Source: Vibrio europaeus (GTDB lineage Bacteria; Pseudomonadota; Gammaproteobacteria; Enterobacterales; Vibrionaceae). Taken from it: a stretch of DNA of 64,000 bases. The position numbers were made by a program, and so were the translations under genes. Location: assembly GCF_001695575.1 (NCBI RefSeq), contig NZ_LUAX01000002.1, positions 1 through 64,000 of the forward strand, read 5' to 3'. This document shows positions 30,720-43,090 of this stretch, piece after piece. Numbering within the stretch: the first letter of the stretch is position 1; the number at the start of each line of letters is the position of its first letter. The notes beneath the pieces were generated by a model that was given only the letters and a program-made list of their open reading frames with translations, did not search any database and had not been told where the DNA came from.

Positions 30720-33353
30720 TTAGCCCGTATTACGCATACCCGCCGCAATGCCGGCAATGGTAACCATTAAGGCCTCTTCCAATTCAGGCGCTGCCTGTTC
30801 ATCTTGGCGCGTACGATAGAGTAGCTCTGCTTGAAGCATGTTCAATGGCTCAACATAGATGTTACGCAGACGAATAGACTCTTGACCCCATGGGTCGCTT
30901 TGCATCAAGTTTTCGTTGTTTTCTACGTTAAGCACTGACTTGATATCTTTTTGCAGCTGTTCGCGTAGGCGGTCACCAAGAGGCAGTAAGTTGTTGTCGA
31001 CCAAGCGCTCATCGTAGTAACGAGAAATCTCTAGATTACACTTGGTGTAAACCATTTCTAGCATGCCTAGGCGAGTTGAGAAGAATGGCCACTCACGACA
31101 CATCTCTTCTAAAAGCGCTTGATGGCCTTTATCAACTGAATACTGAATCGCTTCACCGGCACCAAGCCAGGCAGGAAGCACCAGTCGGTTTTGGCTCCAT
31201 GAGAAGATCCAAGGGATTGCACGTAAGCTTTCTACACCGCCTTTCGGGTTACGTTTTGCAGGTCTTGAACCTAGCGGTAGTTTGCCAAGTTCTAGCTCTG
31301 GTGTCGTTTGACGGAAATAAGGAACAAAGTCTGCTTCACCACGTACCACATTACGATAAGCGTCACAGCTGACTTCAGACAGCACGTTCATCAGATCACG
31401 CCATTCTTGCTTTGGCTCTGGTGGTGGCAGCAGGTTCGCTTCGAGGATCGCACTTGCGTATAAGCTAAAGCTGTTAACTGCCACTTCAGGAAGGCCAAGC
31501 TTAAAGCGGATCATTTCACCTTGCTCAGTAACACGTAGACCGCCTTTCAAGCTTTTCGGTGGCTGAGATAGCAGTGCCGCGTGTGCAGGAGCACCACCAC
31601 GACCGATAGTACCGCCACGGCCGTGGAATAGAGTCAGTTCAACGCCTTCTTCTTCGGCTACTTTAACTAGTGATTCCATTGCGTGGTACTGAGCCCAACC
31701 TGCCGACATAACACCCGCGTCTTTGGCTGAATCAGAGTAGCCGATCATGACCATTTGGTGGTTTTGGATAAAGCCACGGTACAGGTCGATGCCCATCAGC
31801 TGTTTGATCACGGATTCGGCATTGTTTAAGTCATCGAGTGTTTCGAACAGTGGGCACACGTCCATGCGGTAAGGGCAACCGGATTCTTGCAATAGCAGGT
31901 GCACTGCAAGGACATCAGAAGCTGTACGGGCCATTGAGATAACATAAGCACCAAACGCTTCACGCGGCTGCGCAGCAACGATTTTACAAGTATCGAGCAC
32001 TTCTTTAACCGCTTCTGACGGCTGCCAGTCTCTAGGTAGTAGAGGGCGTTTCGATGCCAATTCATTGGTTAAGAAAGCGACTTTATCTTGTTCACTCCAC
32101 TGGTCGTAATCACCAATGCCTAGGTAGCGAGTCAGCTCGGACAGGACATCTGAATGACGAGTACTTTCTTGACGAACATCGAGACGCACTAGGTGGACAC
32201 CGAACGCTTTAATACGGCGCAATGTATCCAGCAGTGAGCCGTCAGCAATAATGCCCATGCCACACTCGTGCAGTGATTGGTAACATGCGTATAGCGGCTG
32301 CCAAAGCTGCTCGACGCGTTGCAGTGGCGCTTTTACTGCTAGTTTCTGACCGTGGATCTTCGCATCAAGGATCTCTTTGGTTTCATTGAGCAGAGCGCGA
32401 AGTTCTTTCAGTACAGCTCGGTAAGGTTCATGTTCATCTTCACCCGCTAGGGCACGCACAGCAGCATTACACTGAGTCATCGACAGTTCGCTAACCAGTT
32501 CATTGATGTCATTTAGGTAAAGGTCAGCCGCTTTCCAGCGAGAAAGAAGCAGAACCTCACGAGTAATGGTGTGCGTGACGAATGGGTTGCCATCGCGGTC
32601 GCCGCCCATCCAAGAGGAGAAGTGCACTGGTCGCGCATCAATCGGTAGACCTTCGCCAAGGTAACCTTCAAGGCGCTGATCAAGTTCGCGCAAAAAGTCA
32701 GGTACTGCTTCCCAAAGTGAGTTCTCGACGACAGCAAAGCCCCATTTCGCTTCATCAAGCGGCGTTGGTCGTTGCTTACGAATGGTGTCTGAGTGCCAGC
32801 TTTGGGCAATCAATTGCTCTAGGCGGCGTTCTGTTTTCTGACGCTCTTTTGCTGAAAGGTCACCAAGCTCTAACTTAGATAAGCACTTATTGATCTTCAC
32901 GAGTTTGTGGATCATGGTGCGACGAGTAATCTCGGTTGGGTGCGCTGTCAGTACCAGCTCAATATTAAGGTCGCGCACTGCTTGCGCTGTATCTAACTTG
33001 CTAACGTCATTTTGAGCAAGTTTAGAGAATAGGGAGTTAATCGCGTCTGGTTCGCAAACATGAGCATCACAGTGGCGAGAGATCGTATGGTACTGCTCAG
33101 CCATGTTAGTCAGGTTTAGAAATTGGTTGAATGCGTGAGCAACAGGGGTTAATTGCTCATTTGGCAGGCTTTTAATTTCATCAATCAAGCTATCTCTGTC
33201 TTGTTGATTGCCTGCGAGGGCGGACTTAGAAAGTTTACGAATGGTTTCTACTTTCTCTAGAAGTGCGTCACCATGTGCATCCTTGATGGTGTTACCGAGC
33301 AAGTGTCCTAGCATGCTCACATTGCTTCTGAGCGCAGAGTATTTCTCGTTCAT
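30720..33353 (-). CDS. ppc: Phosphoenolpyruvate carboxylase Ppc
   Basis: Carboxylates phosphoenolpyruvate to oxaloacetate, the main anaplerotic reaction. It has 877 residues (E. coli 883). The catalytic histidine is H138 in VLTAHPTE; other motifs are [25 protein letters not shown] and [14 protein letters not shown]; the C-terminal RNTG needed for activity and allostery is intact. The frame could start 11 codons earlier, but the ATG giving [15 protein letters not shown] aligns with the family and has CAGGA 6 nt upstream. Its neighbour is argE, as in E. coli. Confidence 0.98.
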   Translation of the reverse strand: MNEKYSALRSNVSMLGHLLGNTIKDAHGDALLEKVETIRKLSKSALAGNQQDRDSLIDEIKSLPNEQLTPVAHAFNQFLNLTNMAEQYHTISRHCDAHVCEPDAINSLFSKLAQNDVSKLDTAQAVRDLNIELVLTAHPTEITRRTMIHKLVKINKCLSKLELGDLSAKERQKTERRLEQLIAQSWHSDTIRKQRPTPLDEAKWGFAVVENSLWEAVPDFLRELDQRLEGYLGEGLPIDARPVHFSSWMGGDRDGNPFVTHTITREVLLLSRWKAADLYLNDINELVSELSMTQCNAAVRALAGEDEHEPYRAVLKELRALLNETKEILDAKIHGQKLAVKAPLQRVEQLWQPLYACYQSLHECGMGIIADGSLLDTLRRIKAFGVHLVRLDVRQESTRHSDVLSELTRYLGIGDYDQWSEQDKVAFLTNELASKRPLLPRDWQPSEAVKEVLDTCKIVAAQPREAFGAYVISMARTASDVLAVHLLLQESGCPYRMDVCPLFETLDDLNNAESVIKQLMGIDLYRGFIQNHQMVMIGYSDSAKDAGVMSAGWAQYHAMESLVKVAEEEGVELTLFHGRGGTIGRGGAPAHAALLSQPPKSLKGGLRVTEQGEMIRFKLGLPEVAVNSFSLYASAILEANLLPPPEPKQEWRDLMNVLSEVSCDAYRNVVRGEADFVPYFRQTTPELELGKLPLGSRPAKRNPKGGVESLRAIPWIFSWSQNRLVLPAWLGAGEAIQYSVDKGHQALLEEMCREWPFFSTRLGMLEMVYTKCNLEISRYYDERLVDNNLLPLGDRLREQLQKDIKSVLNVENNENLMQSDPWGQESIRLRNIYVEPLNMLQAELLYRTRQDEQAAPELEEALMVTIAGIAAGMRNTG

Positions 33354-33536
33354 TGTCATCCTGCCTTGTAAAAAAATTACATCCAATGTTCCTTGTTAGG
33401 TAGACAATCTAGCGAAAAATATCGCTTCGAGTCAAATACTGTAGGCTAAGTTTGCAAATATTATGCAAATGAATGTAACGCTTTGCGAGCTATCCGATTG
33501 ACTAATTATGTTGAAACTTTCTTACAGAATGAGAGA
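33354..33536. other. ppc promoter region
   Basis: About 180 bp upstream of ppc (read on the minus strand) and before repeat copy 4. It must hold the ppc promoter. I see no recognisable factor site. Confidence 0.5.
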
Positions 33537-33731
33537 GGAACGGACTCCGTCCTATGGAAAGCGGGATCGCTACGCTACGGGATAACTGCAGCGGGCTTCG
33601 CCCTTCTGGAAAGCTAGACTTGATTCTTAACCAAAGTGGAGCAACTTTAGTTCTCCAGTTCTCCAGTTCTCCAGTTCTCCAGTTCTCCAGTTCTCCAGTT
33701 CTCCAGTTCTCCATAGGGCGTAGCCCGTTCC
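33537..33731 (+). repeat. Composite dispersed repeat, copy 4 (AGTTCTCC x8), most complete
   Basis: Left end GGAAC with hairpin GGAC-TCC-GTCC (33542-33552) and TATGGAAA. An internal hairpin GGGC-TTC-GCCC lies at 33593-33603. Eight identical units AGTTCTCC (33649-33712) follow. The right end is the inverted hairpin GGGC-GTA-GCCC (33716-33726) followed by GTTCC. So the 195-bp element starts GGAAC...CCTATGG and ends CCATAGG...GTTCC, a terminal inverted repeat of about 20 bp. It sits between ppc and argE, both on the minus strand. Confidence 0.88.
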
Positions 33732-33785
33732 CGATTCCTTTATCCCTCTTCCTTCATCACGCAGCAAAGCGTTCTCGCTCTGTAC

Positions 33786-34922
33786 TTAAAAACAATACTT
33801 ATGCATCGCTTTCGACAATACATCGATGGTCGGATCGATAAATTCAAAGGCAAGGAACTCGTCTGGCTGGTGGGCTTGGTCAATGGAACCCGGGCCTAGA
33901 ACCAATGTTGGGCATAGCTGCTGCAAGAATGGGGCTTCAGTACAGTAGTTTACAGTCTCAGAGCTAGTACCACAGATCTCTTCAACGCCACCGATAAATG
34001 GATGGTCATGCTGACATTCGTAGCCGGGGATCGGCTCGTGAAGTGGCGTGATCGAAATTCTACCCGGCCACTTGGCTTCGATTTCTTTGAGTGCGCCGCG
34101 CAGCATGTTATCTAGCCCATCTAGGCTGATGCCCGGCAACGGACGGACATCGTAATGCAGTTCACAGCAGCCGCAGATACGGTTAGCACTGTCGCCACCA
34201 TGAATGTGGCCTAGATTTAGCGTCGGGCTAGGAATGGCAAATCCTGGATGATGATACTCTTTAATCAGCTTGTCACGTAGCTGCATTAAGGCAAATAGAA
34301 CCTCATGCATGATTTCGATAGCATTGACCCCTAAAGCAGGATCAGATGAGTGGCCCGATTTCCCTGTCACTCGCACCGCATTGGCAACATGACCTTTATG
34401 GCCTCGAATAGGCACTAGGCTAGTTGGTTCGCCGATGATGCAGTAATCAGGTTTAAATGGGGTGGTCTCAGTGAAGTGGCGTGCGCCGAGCATGGTTGTC
34501 TCTTCATCACATGTCGCGAGCACATAGAGAGGTTTGGTCTGTTTGCTCCAATCAACGTTTTTAACCGCTTCTATAATAAAGGCGAAAAAGCCTTTCATAT
34601 CCGCTGTACCCAAGCCATAAAATCGGTTGTTCGCTTCCGTCAACGCGTGTGGCTCGAAATTCCAGCGCCCTTCATCGAACGGTACGGTATCACTGTGCCC
34701 TGCCAAAAGCAGTCCGCCTTCACCAGAGCCTTTTTTGGCGATTAGGTTAAATTTGCCCGCTTCTACTTCAGTTAAGTTGACTTCAAAGCCTACGTCTTTC
34801 AGCCAAGTCGCTAACTTTTCAATCACTTTTGCGTTGCCTTCATCCCAACTGGAGTCCGTTGAGCTTATAGAAGAGGTAGATATCAGGCCGCTGTAGACCT
34901 CAATAAAACTTGGTAATTGCAT
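33786..34922 (-). CDS. argE: Acetylornithine deacetylase ArgE
   Basis: M20-family zinc peptidase that hydrolyses N-acetylornithine to ornithine in arginine synthesis. It has 378 residues. Metal and catalytic segments are [32 protein letters not shown] and the C-terminal [13 protein letters not shown]. The dimerisation (lid) domain is inserted at about 180-290. It is divergent from argCBG with about 150 bp between starts, the usual ArgR-controlled arrangement. Confidence 0.96.
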   Translation of the reverse strand: MQLPSFIEVYSGLISTSSISSTDSSWDEGNAKVIEKLATWLKDVGFEVNLTEVEAGKFNLIAKKGSGEGGLLLAGHSDTVPFDEGRWNFEPHALTEANNRFYGLGTADMKGFFAFIIEAVKNVDWSKQTKPLYVLATCDEETTMLGARHFTETTPFKPDYCIIGEPTSLVPIRGHKGHVANAVRVTGKSGHSSDPALGVNAIEIMHEVLFALMQLRDKLIKEYHHPGFAIPSPTLNLGHIHGGDSANRICGCCELHYDVRPLPGISLDGLDNMLRGALKEIEAKWPGRISITPLHEPIPGYECQHDHPFIGGVEEICGTSSETVNYCTEAPFLQQLCPTLVLGPGSIDQAHQPDEFLAFEFIDPTIDVLSKAMHKYCF

Positions 34923-35076
34923 ATTTAGTTTACATTCCCTGTTGACAGAGTTCGGCTAAGAAGGTAAAACACATATTAAATCACTTTTATTGAATAAAAA
35001 ACCAATAAAAGCTTAATAATTTAAATTTATAGTCATTATCGAAATGACGTTTTTTTACTCAAAATGGATGTCTGAG
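34923..35076. promoter_or_regulatory. argE-argC divergent control region
   Basis: 154 bp, very AT-rich. TTGAATAAAA (34990-34999) carries an ARG-box half site (TGAAT plus AT-rich centre), but I cannot place a convincing pair of 18-bp boxes 21 bp apart. ArgR control is expected from the gene set and is only weakly supported here. Confidence 0.45.
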
Positions 35077-36081
35077 ATGCTCAAAACCACAATCATAGGT
35101 GCAAGCGGTTATACCGGAGCAGAGCTTGCTTTGATGGTACATAAACACCCTGAACTTACGCTATCAGGTTTATATGTCTCCGCCAATAGCCTTGATGCAG
35201 GTAAAGACATCGCACAGCTTCACGGCAAGCTAGCCGGAATTATTAGTCAACCAGTACTTCCTCTCAAAGATGTTGAAGCTGTGGCTAATCAAACGGATGT
35301 GGTTTTTCTTGCCACTGCGCATGAAGTGAGCCATGACCTAGCGCCGCAGTTTTTAGCGCAAGGTTGTCAGGTCTTTGACTTGTCTGGCGCCTTTCGCGTT
35401 AAGAAAGAAGACTTCTACAGCGCGTTTTATGGTTTTGAACACCAGCATGATGCTTGGTTAGACAACTCAGCCTACGGATTGGCTGAATGGAATGCACAAG
35501 CGATTAAACAGAGTCAGCTTATTGCGGTGCCCGGTTGTTATCCAACAGCTTCACAGTTAGCGGTTAAGCCTTTACTCGAAGCGGGTTTAGTAGATACGGC
35601 TCAATGGCCTGTGATTAATGCCACTAGTGGTGTTTCCGGTGCTGGTAGAAAAGCATCGATGACCAATAGCTTTTGTGAGGTTAGCTTACAGCCATACGGT
35701 GTCTTTAATCATCGTCATCAGCCGGAAATCGCCAGCCACTTAGGCACAGATGTGATTTTTACCCCGCATCTTGGCAATTTTAAGCGTGGCATTCTCGCCA
35801 CTATTACGCTCAAGCTGATGGCTGGCACATCTGAACAACAGGTTAACGCTGCGTTTAAAGCCGCTTATGAAAATAAATCGGCAGTGCGTCTTATCGAGAC
35901 CGCGTTGCCGAACATTCAAAATGTAGAAAATACACCTTTCTGCGATTTAGGTTGGAAGGTTCAAGGCGAGCACGTCATCGTTGTTTCAGCGATCGACAAC
36001 TTGCTGAAAGGTGCATCAAGTCAAGCGATGCAATGTTTAAACATCCACTACGGATTTCCAGAGCTGACTGCTCTTGTTTAA
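35077..36081 (+). CDS. argC: N-acetyl-gamma-glutamyl-phosphate reductase ArgC
   Basis: NADPH-dependent reduction of N-acetylglutamyl phosphate to the semialdehyde, third step of arginine synthesis. It has 334 residues, as in E. coli. The NADP loop [11 protein letters not shown] is at 7-17, the catalytic cysteine is C154 in [10 protein letters not shown], and [12 protein letters not shown] and HRHQPEI follow. Upstream in-frame starts would add up to 11 residues; [11 protein letters not shown] is the family start, though its Shine-Dalgarno is weak. argB follows after 21 nt. Confidence 0.96.
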   Translation: MLKTTIIGASGYTGAELALMVHKHPELTLSGLYVSANSLDAGKDIAQLHGKLAGIISQPVLPLKDVEAVANQTDVVFLATAHEVSHDLAPQFLAQGCQVFDLSGAFRVKKEDFYSAFYGFEHQHDAWLDNSAYGLAEWNAQAIKQSQLIAVPGCYPTASQLAVKPLLEAGLVDTAQWPVINATSGVSGAGRKASMTNSFCEVSLQPYGVFNHRHQPEIASHLGTDVIFTPHLGNFKRGILATITLKLMAGTSEQQVNAAFKAAYENKSAVRLIETALPNIQNVENTPFCDLGWKVQGEHVIVVSAIDNLLKGASSQAMQCLNIHYGFPELTALV

Positions 36082-36102
36082 TTGAGCAGAGAAGGAAAAG
36101 TA

Positions 36103-36894
36103 ATGACAGATAACAAACTTACTCCATTAGTGATCAAATTAGGTGGTGCTGCACTGTCGTGTACTGAGACATTAAGTCAGGTATTTGGTGCGATAGCCCA
36201 ATACCAAAAGCAAGCTCAGCGACGAATTGTGATCGTTCACGGTGGAGGTTATCTGGTGGACGATCTAATGGCGAAACTGCAACTTGAGACAATCAAGAAA
36301 GAGGGCCTTCGCGTAACCCCTTATGAGCAAATTCCAGTGATTGCTGGCGCTCTAGCCGGCACTGCCAACAAGATGCTACAAGGTCAAGCGATCAAAGATG
36401 GTCTTAATGCAGTTGGTTTGAGTTTAGCGGATGGTGGCTTATGTCATGTCAAAGAGCTTGACCCAGAACTGGGCGCGGTAGGTAAGGCGACGCCGGGAGA
36501 CTCAACTGTGCTGCAAGCGATTTTACAAACGGGCGCGCTACCTATCATCAGCTCTATTGGCCTAACCGAACAAGGCCAGATGATGAATGTCAATGCAGAC
36601 CAAGCGGCGGTAGCTGTGGCTGGAGCCTTAGATGCTGAACTGGTTCTACTGTCGGATGTTAGTGGTGTACTGGATGGTAAAGGCCATCTAATTAAAAGCC
36701 TTGATGAGAAAGAAGCGCAAAACCTCATCAATGGTCATGTGATTACTGACGGCATGATTGTCAAAGTGAACGCAGCACTTGAAGCGGCTAATGATTTAGG
36801 TCGACCAATTGAAGTTGCAACATGGCGTTATCCAGAAAAGCTCGCCGAGCTATTTGCCGGACAAAGCATTGGAACCCAGTTTTTACCACAGTAG
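36103..36894 (+). CDS. argB: Acetylglutamate kinase ArgB
   Basis: Phosphorylates N-acetylglutamate, second step of arginine synthesis. It has 263 residues, the short arginine-insensitive type (E. coli 258) without the N-terminal extension of feedback-regulated kinases. Amino-acid-kinase motifs are [35 protein letters not shown] and [12 protein letters not shown] chose the ATG with AAGGA before it rather than the TTG seven codons upstream. Confidence 0.97.
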   Translation: MTDNKLTPLVIKLGGAALSCTETLSQVFGAIAQYQKQAQRRIVIVHGGGYLVDDLMAKLQLETIKKEGLRVTPYEQIPVIAGALAGTANKMLQGQAIKDGLNAVGLSLADGGLCHVKELDPELGAVGKATPGDSTVLQAILQTGALPIISSIGLTEQGQMMNVNADQAAVAVAGALDAELVLLSDVSGVLDGKGHLIKSLDEKEAQNLINGHVITDGMIVKVNAALEAANDLGRPIEVATWRYPEKLAELFAGQSIGTQFLPQ

Positions 36895-37012
36895 TTGGTA
36901 GTAAAGAATTAGAGCTGAGTGCATAGCGCATTGAGCGATAAAAACAGATTAAATAGGAAGTAACCCGCAGCACTGACCGCCACGCGCAGCGCCGGGATTT
37001 GGAGAAAGAAAA

Positions 37013-38227
37013 ATGAGCAAAGTTCAAGTAAATAAAGTAGTTGTCGCATATTCTGGCGGTCTGGATACATCAGTGATTATTCCATGGCTAAAAGAGAATT
37101 ACGATTGTGAAGTGGTTGCTTTCGTTGCCGATGTCGGTCAAGGCGCAGAAGAGCTCGAAGGCATTGAAGAAAAAGCCAAAGCGTCTGGTGCATCGGAGTG
37201 TTACATTGCTGACCTGAAAGAAGAGATGGTGGCAGAATACATCTACCCAACTCTAAAAACAGGAGCTTACTACGAAGGTAAGTACTTACTAGGTACTTCA
37301 ATGGCTCGTCCAATCATTGCTAAAGCGCAGGTGGAAGTTGCACGTAAAGTTGGGGCAGATGCGCTTTGTCATGGCTGTACCGGTAAAGGTAATGACCAAG
37401 TTCGTTTTGAAGGCGCATTTGCGGCACTTGCACCAGACCTACATGTGATTGCCCCTTGGCGTGAGTGGGATCTTGTCAGCCGTGAAGAGTGTCTTGATTA
37501 CCTAGCTGAGCGTAATATCCCTTGTACTGCATCGCTAACGAAAATTTATTCACGTGATGCGAATGCTTGGCACATCTCGACAGAAGGTGGTGTGTTAGAA
37601 GACACTTGGAATGCACCAAACGATGATTGCTGGGCATGGACAGTCGATCCAGAGCAAGCACCTAATGAAGCGGAATACGTAACACTAAAAGTTGAAAAAG
37701 GCGAAGTGGTCGGTGTTGATGGTGAAAATATGACACCGTACAACGCACTTGTGTACCTGAATGACAAAGGTGTGAAGCATGGTGTTGGACGTATTGATAT
37801 CGTTGAAAACCGCCTAGTAGGGATGAAGTCTCGTGGTTGTTACGAAACTCCGGGAGGCACTATCATGATGGAAGCGCTTCGCGCAGTAGAGCAGCTTGTG
37901 CTAGATAAAACTGCATTTGAGTTCCGTGAAGAGCTTGGTGTAAAAGCTTCTCACCTAGTTTATGACGGTCGTTGGTTTACTCCGCTATGTAAGTCAATTC
38001 TGGCGGCATCAGAAGAGCTGGCTCAAGACGTGAATGGTGAAGTCGTGGTTAAGCTATACAAAGGTCATGCGACAGTGACTCAGAAGCGTTCAGACAACAG
38101 CCTTTATTGCGAAGAGTTTGCGACCTTTGGTGAAGATGAAGTTTATGACCAAAGCCACGCTGAAGGCTTTATCCGTCTTTACTCGCTATCAAGCCGCATC
38201 CGTGCCCTGAATAGTCAGAAGAAATAA
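37013..38227 (+). CDS. argG: Argininosuccinate synthase ArgG
   Basis: Joins citrulline and aspartate with ATP to argininosuccinate. It has 404 residues, the common bacterial form, distinct from the 447-residue enterobacterial ArgG. The PP-loop is [12 protein letters not shown] (10-21); SPEARATE-type segments include [15 protein letters not shown] and [17 protein letters not shown] lies 8 nt before the ATG. It is 118 bp from argB and probably in the same operon; the terminator after it separates it from argH. Confidence 0.97.
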   Translation: MSKVQVNKVVVAYSGGLDTSVIIPWLKENYDCEVVAFVADVGQGAEELEGIEEKAKASGASECYIADLKEEMVAEYIYPTLKTGAYYEGKYLLGTSMARPIIAKAQVEVARKVGADALCHGCTGKGNDQVRFEGAFAALAPDLHVIAPWREWDLVSREECLDYLAERNIPCTASLTKIYSRDANAWHISTEGGVLEDTWNAPNDDCWAWTVDPEQAPNEAEYVTLKVEKGEVVGVDGENMTPYNALVYLNDKGVKHGVGRIDIVENRLVGMKSRGCYETPGGTIMMEALRAVEQLVLDKTAFEFREELGVKASHLVYDGRWFTPLCKSILAASEELAQDVNGEVVVKLYKGHATVTQKRSDNSLYCEEFATFGEDEVYDQSHAEGFIRLYSLSSRIRALNSQKK

Positions 38228-38249
38228 TCACTGACGGTTAGAAATCTAG

Positions 38250-38281
38250 AGCCCACTTGGTTAGCCAAGTGGGCTTTTTGC
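38250..38281 (+). terminator. Terminator of argCBG
   Basis: Perfect 11-bp stem AGCCCACTTGG / CCAAGTGGGCT with loop TTAG, followed by TTTTTGCTTTT. Confidence 0.92.
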
Positions 38282-38315
38282 TTTTCAGAGAATAGAGTTA
38301 GTATAATAAATTAGA

Positions 38316-38354
38316 TTTGAATAAATATGTTGAAAAAGTGAATTAATACTTTAT
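38316..38354 (+). promoter_or_regulatory. Tandem ARG boxes (ArgR operator) upstream of argH
   Basis: Two 18-bp boxes, 38316-38333 with TGAATAAATATGTT and 38337-38354 with TGAATTAATACTTT. Each has an intact TGAAT half and an AT-rich centre, with a weaker second half. They are 3 bp apart, the spacing required for an ArgR hexamer. A further TGAATCTAATTCA dyad (spacer one short) lies at 38397-38409. The call rests on consensus, spacing and context. Confidence 0.65.
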
Positions 38355-38450
38355 TTTTGTTCTCATTTGCCGTAACTTTGAACCATCAAACAATACTGAA
38401 TCTAATTCAGAGTTAACGAAAGCAATTTTACTAACCAGCACGACTAGTGA

Positions 38451-40349
<1,899 letters not shown>

Positions 40350-40411
40350 GTAACTGATTCAGAAAGATCCAAATAAAAGATCAAAAAAGATCGAAGTTTT
40401 TGGGAACTATT

Positions 40412-40508
40412 AAGAAAAAGCCCGGTCTATTAAAGTACCACTGCTTTTTCTTAGAAGAATCTAAGAAGGCCCCAAACCAGATGTTGGTTTTGGGGCTTTT
40501 TTCTTTTT
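40412..40508 (+). terminator. Three successive hairpins after argH
   Basis: AAGAAAAAGC / GCTTTTTCTT (40412-40452, 21-nt loop); TTCTTAGA-AGAA-TCTAAGAA (40448-40467); and GCCCCAAACCA / TGGTTTTGGGGC (about 40469-40496, one bulge) followed by TTTTTTC. The first two share bases and are mutually exclusive. The last is a standard terminator. Confidence 0.8.
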
Positions 40509-40546
40509 AGCGCTTTGCAAATAGAGACGTGCGGATTAGGCGTCAT

Positions 40547-40807
40547 CTACTTATCTTCTTTTCCATTCCTTTTTCGCCATGGCAAGATGACAAATCGCAT
40601 CCAGAGGTGAAGGAACAGCAAACCGTTGAAAGCAAAGCCTGCCATAATGAGCGCAATAGACTCGATGCTCTGAGGGTTGTCACGAAAAGCGAACCACCAG
40701 ACAATCCAACACAACACGGATAAGACAGTGAGCTGATCCATGCAGCGTTGGCATCGGCCTATTTTCTTCCAGAACCAGTCACTATTTTTGCAGTATTTAC
40801 ATGTCAT
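40547..40807 (-). CDS. Small zinc-ribbon membrane protein, DUF3624-like
   Basis: Function not known. It has 86 residues. An N-terminal CKYC ... CQRC pair (C3, C6, C19, C22) looks like a zinc ribbon, followed by two hydrophobic helices (LSVLCWIVWWFAF at about 27-39 and IALIMAGFAFNGLLFLHLW at about 50-68) and a basic tail RKRNGKEDK. I recall it as a family of small vibrio proteins of unknown function (DUF3624), but I cannot confirm that here. The frame could start 15 codons earlier; the ATG used begins at MTCKYC. It is divergent from the RidA-like gene, 65 bp away. Confidence 0.75.
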   Translation of the reverse strand: MTCKYCKNSDWFWKKIGRCQRCMDQLTVLSVLCWIVWWFAFRDNPQSIESIALIMAGFAFNGLLFLHLWMRFVILPWRKRNGKEDK

Positions 40808-40872
40808 GATTGCGGTTAATTCGGTAACATACGAGGTCTTAGCATATCTCAATTAACCTCAAAGTGATAAAC

Positions 40873-41220
40873 ATGATCGAACGTCAACAAACCAAACAAC
40901 GAATGAGCCGTATTGTAAAGCACAATGGAACTATCTACCTTTGTGGCCAAGTTTGCGCAGATGCAACTAAAGGCATTACTGAACAGACTCAAACAATGCT
41001 AGATAAGGTTGAAGAGCTACTGCTAGAAGCGGGCAGTGATAAAGAGCATATGCTTTCAGCGACTATCTACATCAAGGATATGAAAGATTTCCAAGAAATG
41101 AATGCTGTTTGGGATGCTTGGGTTCCGGAAGGTCATGCACCTGCTCGCGCATGTGTAACGGCAGATATGGCACGTGAAGCTTTATTGGTTGAAATCTCTG
41201 TGATTGCTGCAGAAAAGTAA
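40873..41220 (+). CDS. RidA/YjgF-family protein (YoaB-like)
   Basis: Member of the Rid superfamily, whose best-known member deaminates reactive enamine/imine intermediates from PLP enzymes. It has 115 residues. Typical segments are [42 protein letters not shown] and [10 protein letters not shown]. The arginine of the active site (RidA Arg105) corresponds to R in PARACV. A GTG three codons upstream is possible; the ATG is preferred. It is a single gene with its own terminator. Overall it resembles YoaB more than RidA itself, so the exact substrate is open. Confidence 0.88.
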   Translation: MIERQQTKQRMSRIVKHNGTIYLCGQVCADATKGITEQTQTMLDKVEELLLEAGSDKEHMLSATIYIKDMKDFQEMNAVWDAWVPEGHAPARACVTADMAREALLVEISVIAAEK

Positions 41221-41239
41221 CCACAAGATAATATCGAAT

Positions 41240-41270
41240 AAAAAACGAGCTATTTAGCTCGTTTTTTTCT
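41240..41270. terminator. Bidirectional terminator between RidA-like and Prx-Grx genes
   Basis: Stem ACGAGCT / AGCTCGT with loop ATTT, extended by A and T runs on either side; convergent genes. Confidence 0.9.
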
Positions 41271-41291
41271 TTAATACTAATCGCTTAGTTG

Positions 41292-42023
41292 CTATTGAGC
41301 CAAGTAAGTATCTAGTTCTTCACTGCCACCAATGTGCTTACCACCGATAAAAACTTGTGGCACTGTTGTGCGACCAGAAATAGCGCGTAGGCTTACTGTT
41401 GTCGCATCTTTACCTAGAATGATCTCTTCATATTGAAGGTCGTTGTCAATCAGTGCTTGCTTAGCTTTGACACAGAACGGACAGCCCGGCTTACTAAATA
41501 CGGTAATCGATTCTTGAGTTTTGAATTCTGGCGCTACGTGTTTAAGCATTGTATCTGCATCAGACACTTTGAACGGGTCGCCCGGCTCGTTTGGTTCAAT
41601 GAACATCTTCTCCACCACACCATTTTTCACTAGCATGCTGTAACGCCATGAGCGTTTGCCAAAGCCTAGGTCATTCTTGTCAACCAACATACCCATACCG
41701 TCAGTGAACTCGCCATTACCATCCGGAATAAAAGTGATGTTTTCTGCTTCTTGGTCTGACTTCCAAGCATTCATTACGAAAGTATCGTTAACAGACATAC
41801 AGATGATTTCATCAACGCCGTGGTCTTTAAAAACTGAGAACAACTCGTTGTAACGTGGTAAATGGCTAGATGAACAAGTCGGAGTGAATGCGCCCGGCAA
41901 GCTAAACACAATTACGGTTTTATCTTTGAATAGCTCATCACTGGTGACGTTAACCCATGCGTCACCTTGACGAATCGGGAATGTAACTTGTGGTACGTTT
42001 TGACCTTCTTTAGATGCAAACAT
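41292..42023 (-). CDS. Peroxiredoxin-glutaredoxin fusion (hybrid Prx5)
   Basis: Glutathione-dependent peroxidase of the cytosol. It has 243 residues. The Prx5-type domain (about 1-165) has the peroxidatic cysteine C50 in [11 protein letters not shown]. The C-terminal glutaredoxin domain (about 172-243) has the redox centre C181-PFC184 and the glutathione-binding segments [10 protein letters not shown] and GGSEELD. The fusion lets glutaredoxin reduce the peroxidase in the same chain; such hybrids are known in Haemophilus, Vibrio and others. It is divergent from oxyR, with an OxyR-type site between them, so peroxide induction is expected. Confidence 0.95.
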   Translation of the reverse strand: MFASKEGQNVPQVTFPIRQGDAWVNVTSDELFKDKTVIVFSLPGAFTPTCSSSHLPRYNELFSVFKDHGVDEIICMSVNDTFVMNAWKSDQEAENITFIPDGNGEFTDGMGMLVDKNDLGFGKRSWRYSMLVKNGVVEKMFIEPNEPGDPFKVSDADTMLKHVAPEFKTQESITVFSKPGCPFCVKAKQALIDNDLQYEEIILGKDATTVSLRAISGRTTVPQVFIGGKHIGGSEELDTYLAQ

Positions 42024-42157
42024 ATTGGTTTCCTTAATAGCGGATTATTGTAATTTTATTATGGAGTCTTATCAGTGTAGTGACTGTGCTCTGTCTCGAT
42101 GGGTTTATTATTGAAGAAATTCTTTGATAGCTCTAATCGTTTAATGTTATGGTTTTG

Positions 42158-42172
42158 ATAGGTAATTTCTAT
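42158..42172. promoter_or_regulatory. OxyR-type half operator between Prx-Grx and oxyR
   Basis: ATAG-GTAATTT-CTAT matches one module of the OxyR motif (ATAG-N7-CTAT), 24 bp before the oxyR ATG. A second full module at the expected 7-bp spacing is not seen; ATAG also occurs at 42127-42130. Confidence 0.6.
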
Positions 42173-42195
42173 ATTAAAGGTGGGGAGTAGAGGTA

Positions 42196-43089
42196 ATGAA
42201 TATTCGTGACTTTGAGTATTTGGTCGCGCTTGCTGAGCACAAACATTTCCGCAAAGCGGCGGAAGCTTGCTTTGTCAGTCAGCCAACACTAAGTGGTCAA
42301 ATTCGGAAGTTGGAAGATGAACTAGGTACGGCACTTTTAGAGCGCAGTAGTCGCCGAGTACTGTTCACTGATGCGGGCTTGCAGCTAGTTGATCAAGCTA
42401 AGCGTATTCTGTCAGAAGTGAAAACCTTCAAGGATATGGCAAGCGGTCAAGCAGGTGACATGGTGGGTCCTATGCATATCGGCTTTATTCCTACCGTCGG
42501 CCCTTATCTACTGCCGAAAATCATTCCTATGCTCAAAGAAGCTTTCCCTGAGCTAGAGCTGTTTTTGCATGAAGCGCAAACTCATCAACTGGTTCGCCAG
42601 TTAGAAGACGGTAAGTTAGATTGTTTGGTGTTGGCGTCGGTTGCGGAAACCGCGCAGTTCAAAGAGATTGAAGTTTACAATGAGCCACTGAGTATTGCGG
42701 TGCCTTGTGACCATGAATGGGCCAAGCTAGACCAAGTTGATATGCTTGAGCTCAATGGTAAAACCGTACTAGCGCTTGGCGATGGGCACTGTTTGCGCGA
42801 TCAAGCATTAGGCTTCTGTTTTGCCGCTGGCGCACAAGACGATGAGCGCTTTAAAGCGACCAGCTTAGAAACCCTGCGTAATATGGTTGCTGCAGGCGCA
42901 GGCATTACTTTGTTGCCAGAGCTGTCGTTACCGAAAGAAAAAGAGAAAGATGGGGTATGTTATGTCCCAGCTACTAATCCGGTCCCTTCACGCAGTATCG
43001 TGTTGGCGTATCGACCGGGCTCTCCATTAAGGTCTCGCTTTGAACAGCTAGCGCAAGCAATCAAAACTCAGCTTGAAGAGAATTGCTAA
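42196..43089 (+). CDS. oxyR: Hydrogen peroxide sensor and LysR-type regulator OxyR
   Basis: Peroxide-responsive activator; oxidation forms an intramolecular disulfide that changes DNA binding. It has 297 residues. The LysR helix-turn-helix is at about 1-60 (FRKAAEACFVSQPTLSGQIRKLE). The redox pair C199 and C208 is in GDGHCLRDQALGFC, at the same positions as in E. coli, and SLETLRNMVAAGAGITLLP follows. GGGGAG lies before the ATG. The divergent Prx-Grx gene is a likely direct target. In E. coli oxyR also lies near the argCBH cluster. Confidence 0.98.
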   Translation: MNIRDFEYLVALAEHKHFRKAAEACFVSQPTLSGQIRKLEDELGTALLERSSRRVLFTDAGLQLVDQAKRILSEVKTFKDMASGQAGDMVGPMHIGFIPTVGPYLLPKIIPMLKEAFPELELFLHEAQTHQLVRQLEDGKLDCLVLASVAETAQFKEIEVYNEPLSIAVPCDHEWAKLDQVDMLELNGKTVLALGDGHCLRDQALGFCFAAGAQDDERFKATSLETLRNMVAAGAGITLLPELSLPKEKEKDGVCYVPATNPVPSRSIVLAYRPGSPLRSRFEQLAQAIKTQLEENC

Positions 43090-43090
43090 G

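Noticed and set aside
33502..33714. A minus-strand frame encoding a repetitive ENWRTGEL-type peptide
   Set aside because: It is the translation of the 8-bp array of repeat copy 4. The 24-bp protein period is three 8-bp units; there is no start signal and no counterpart at the other arrays.
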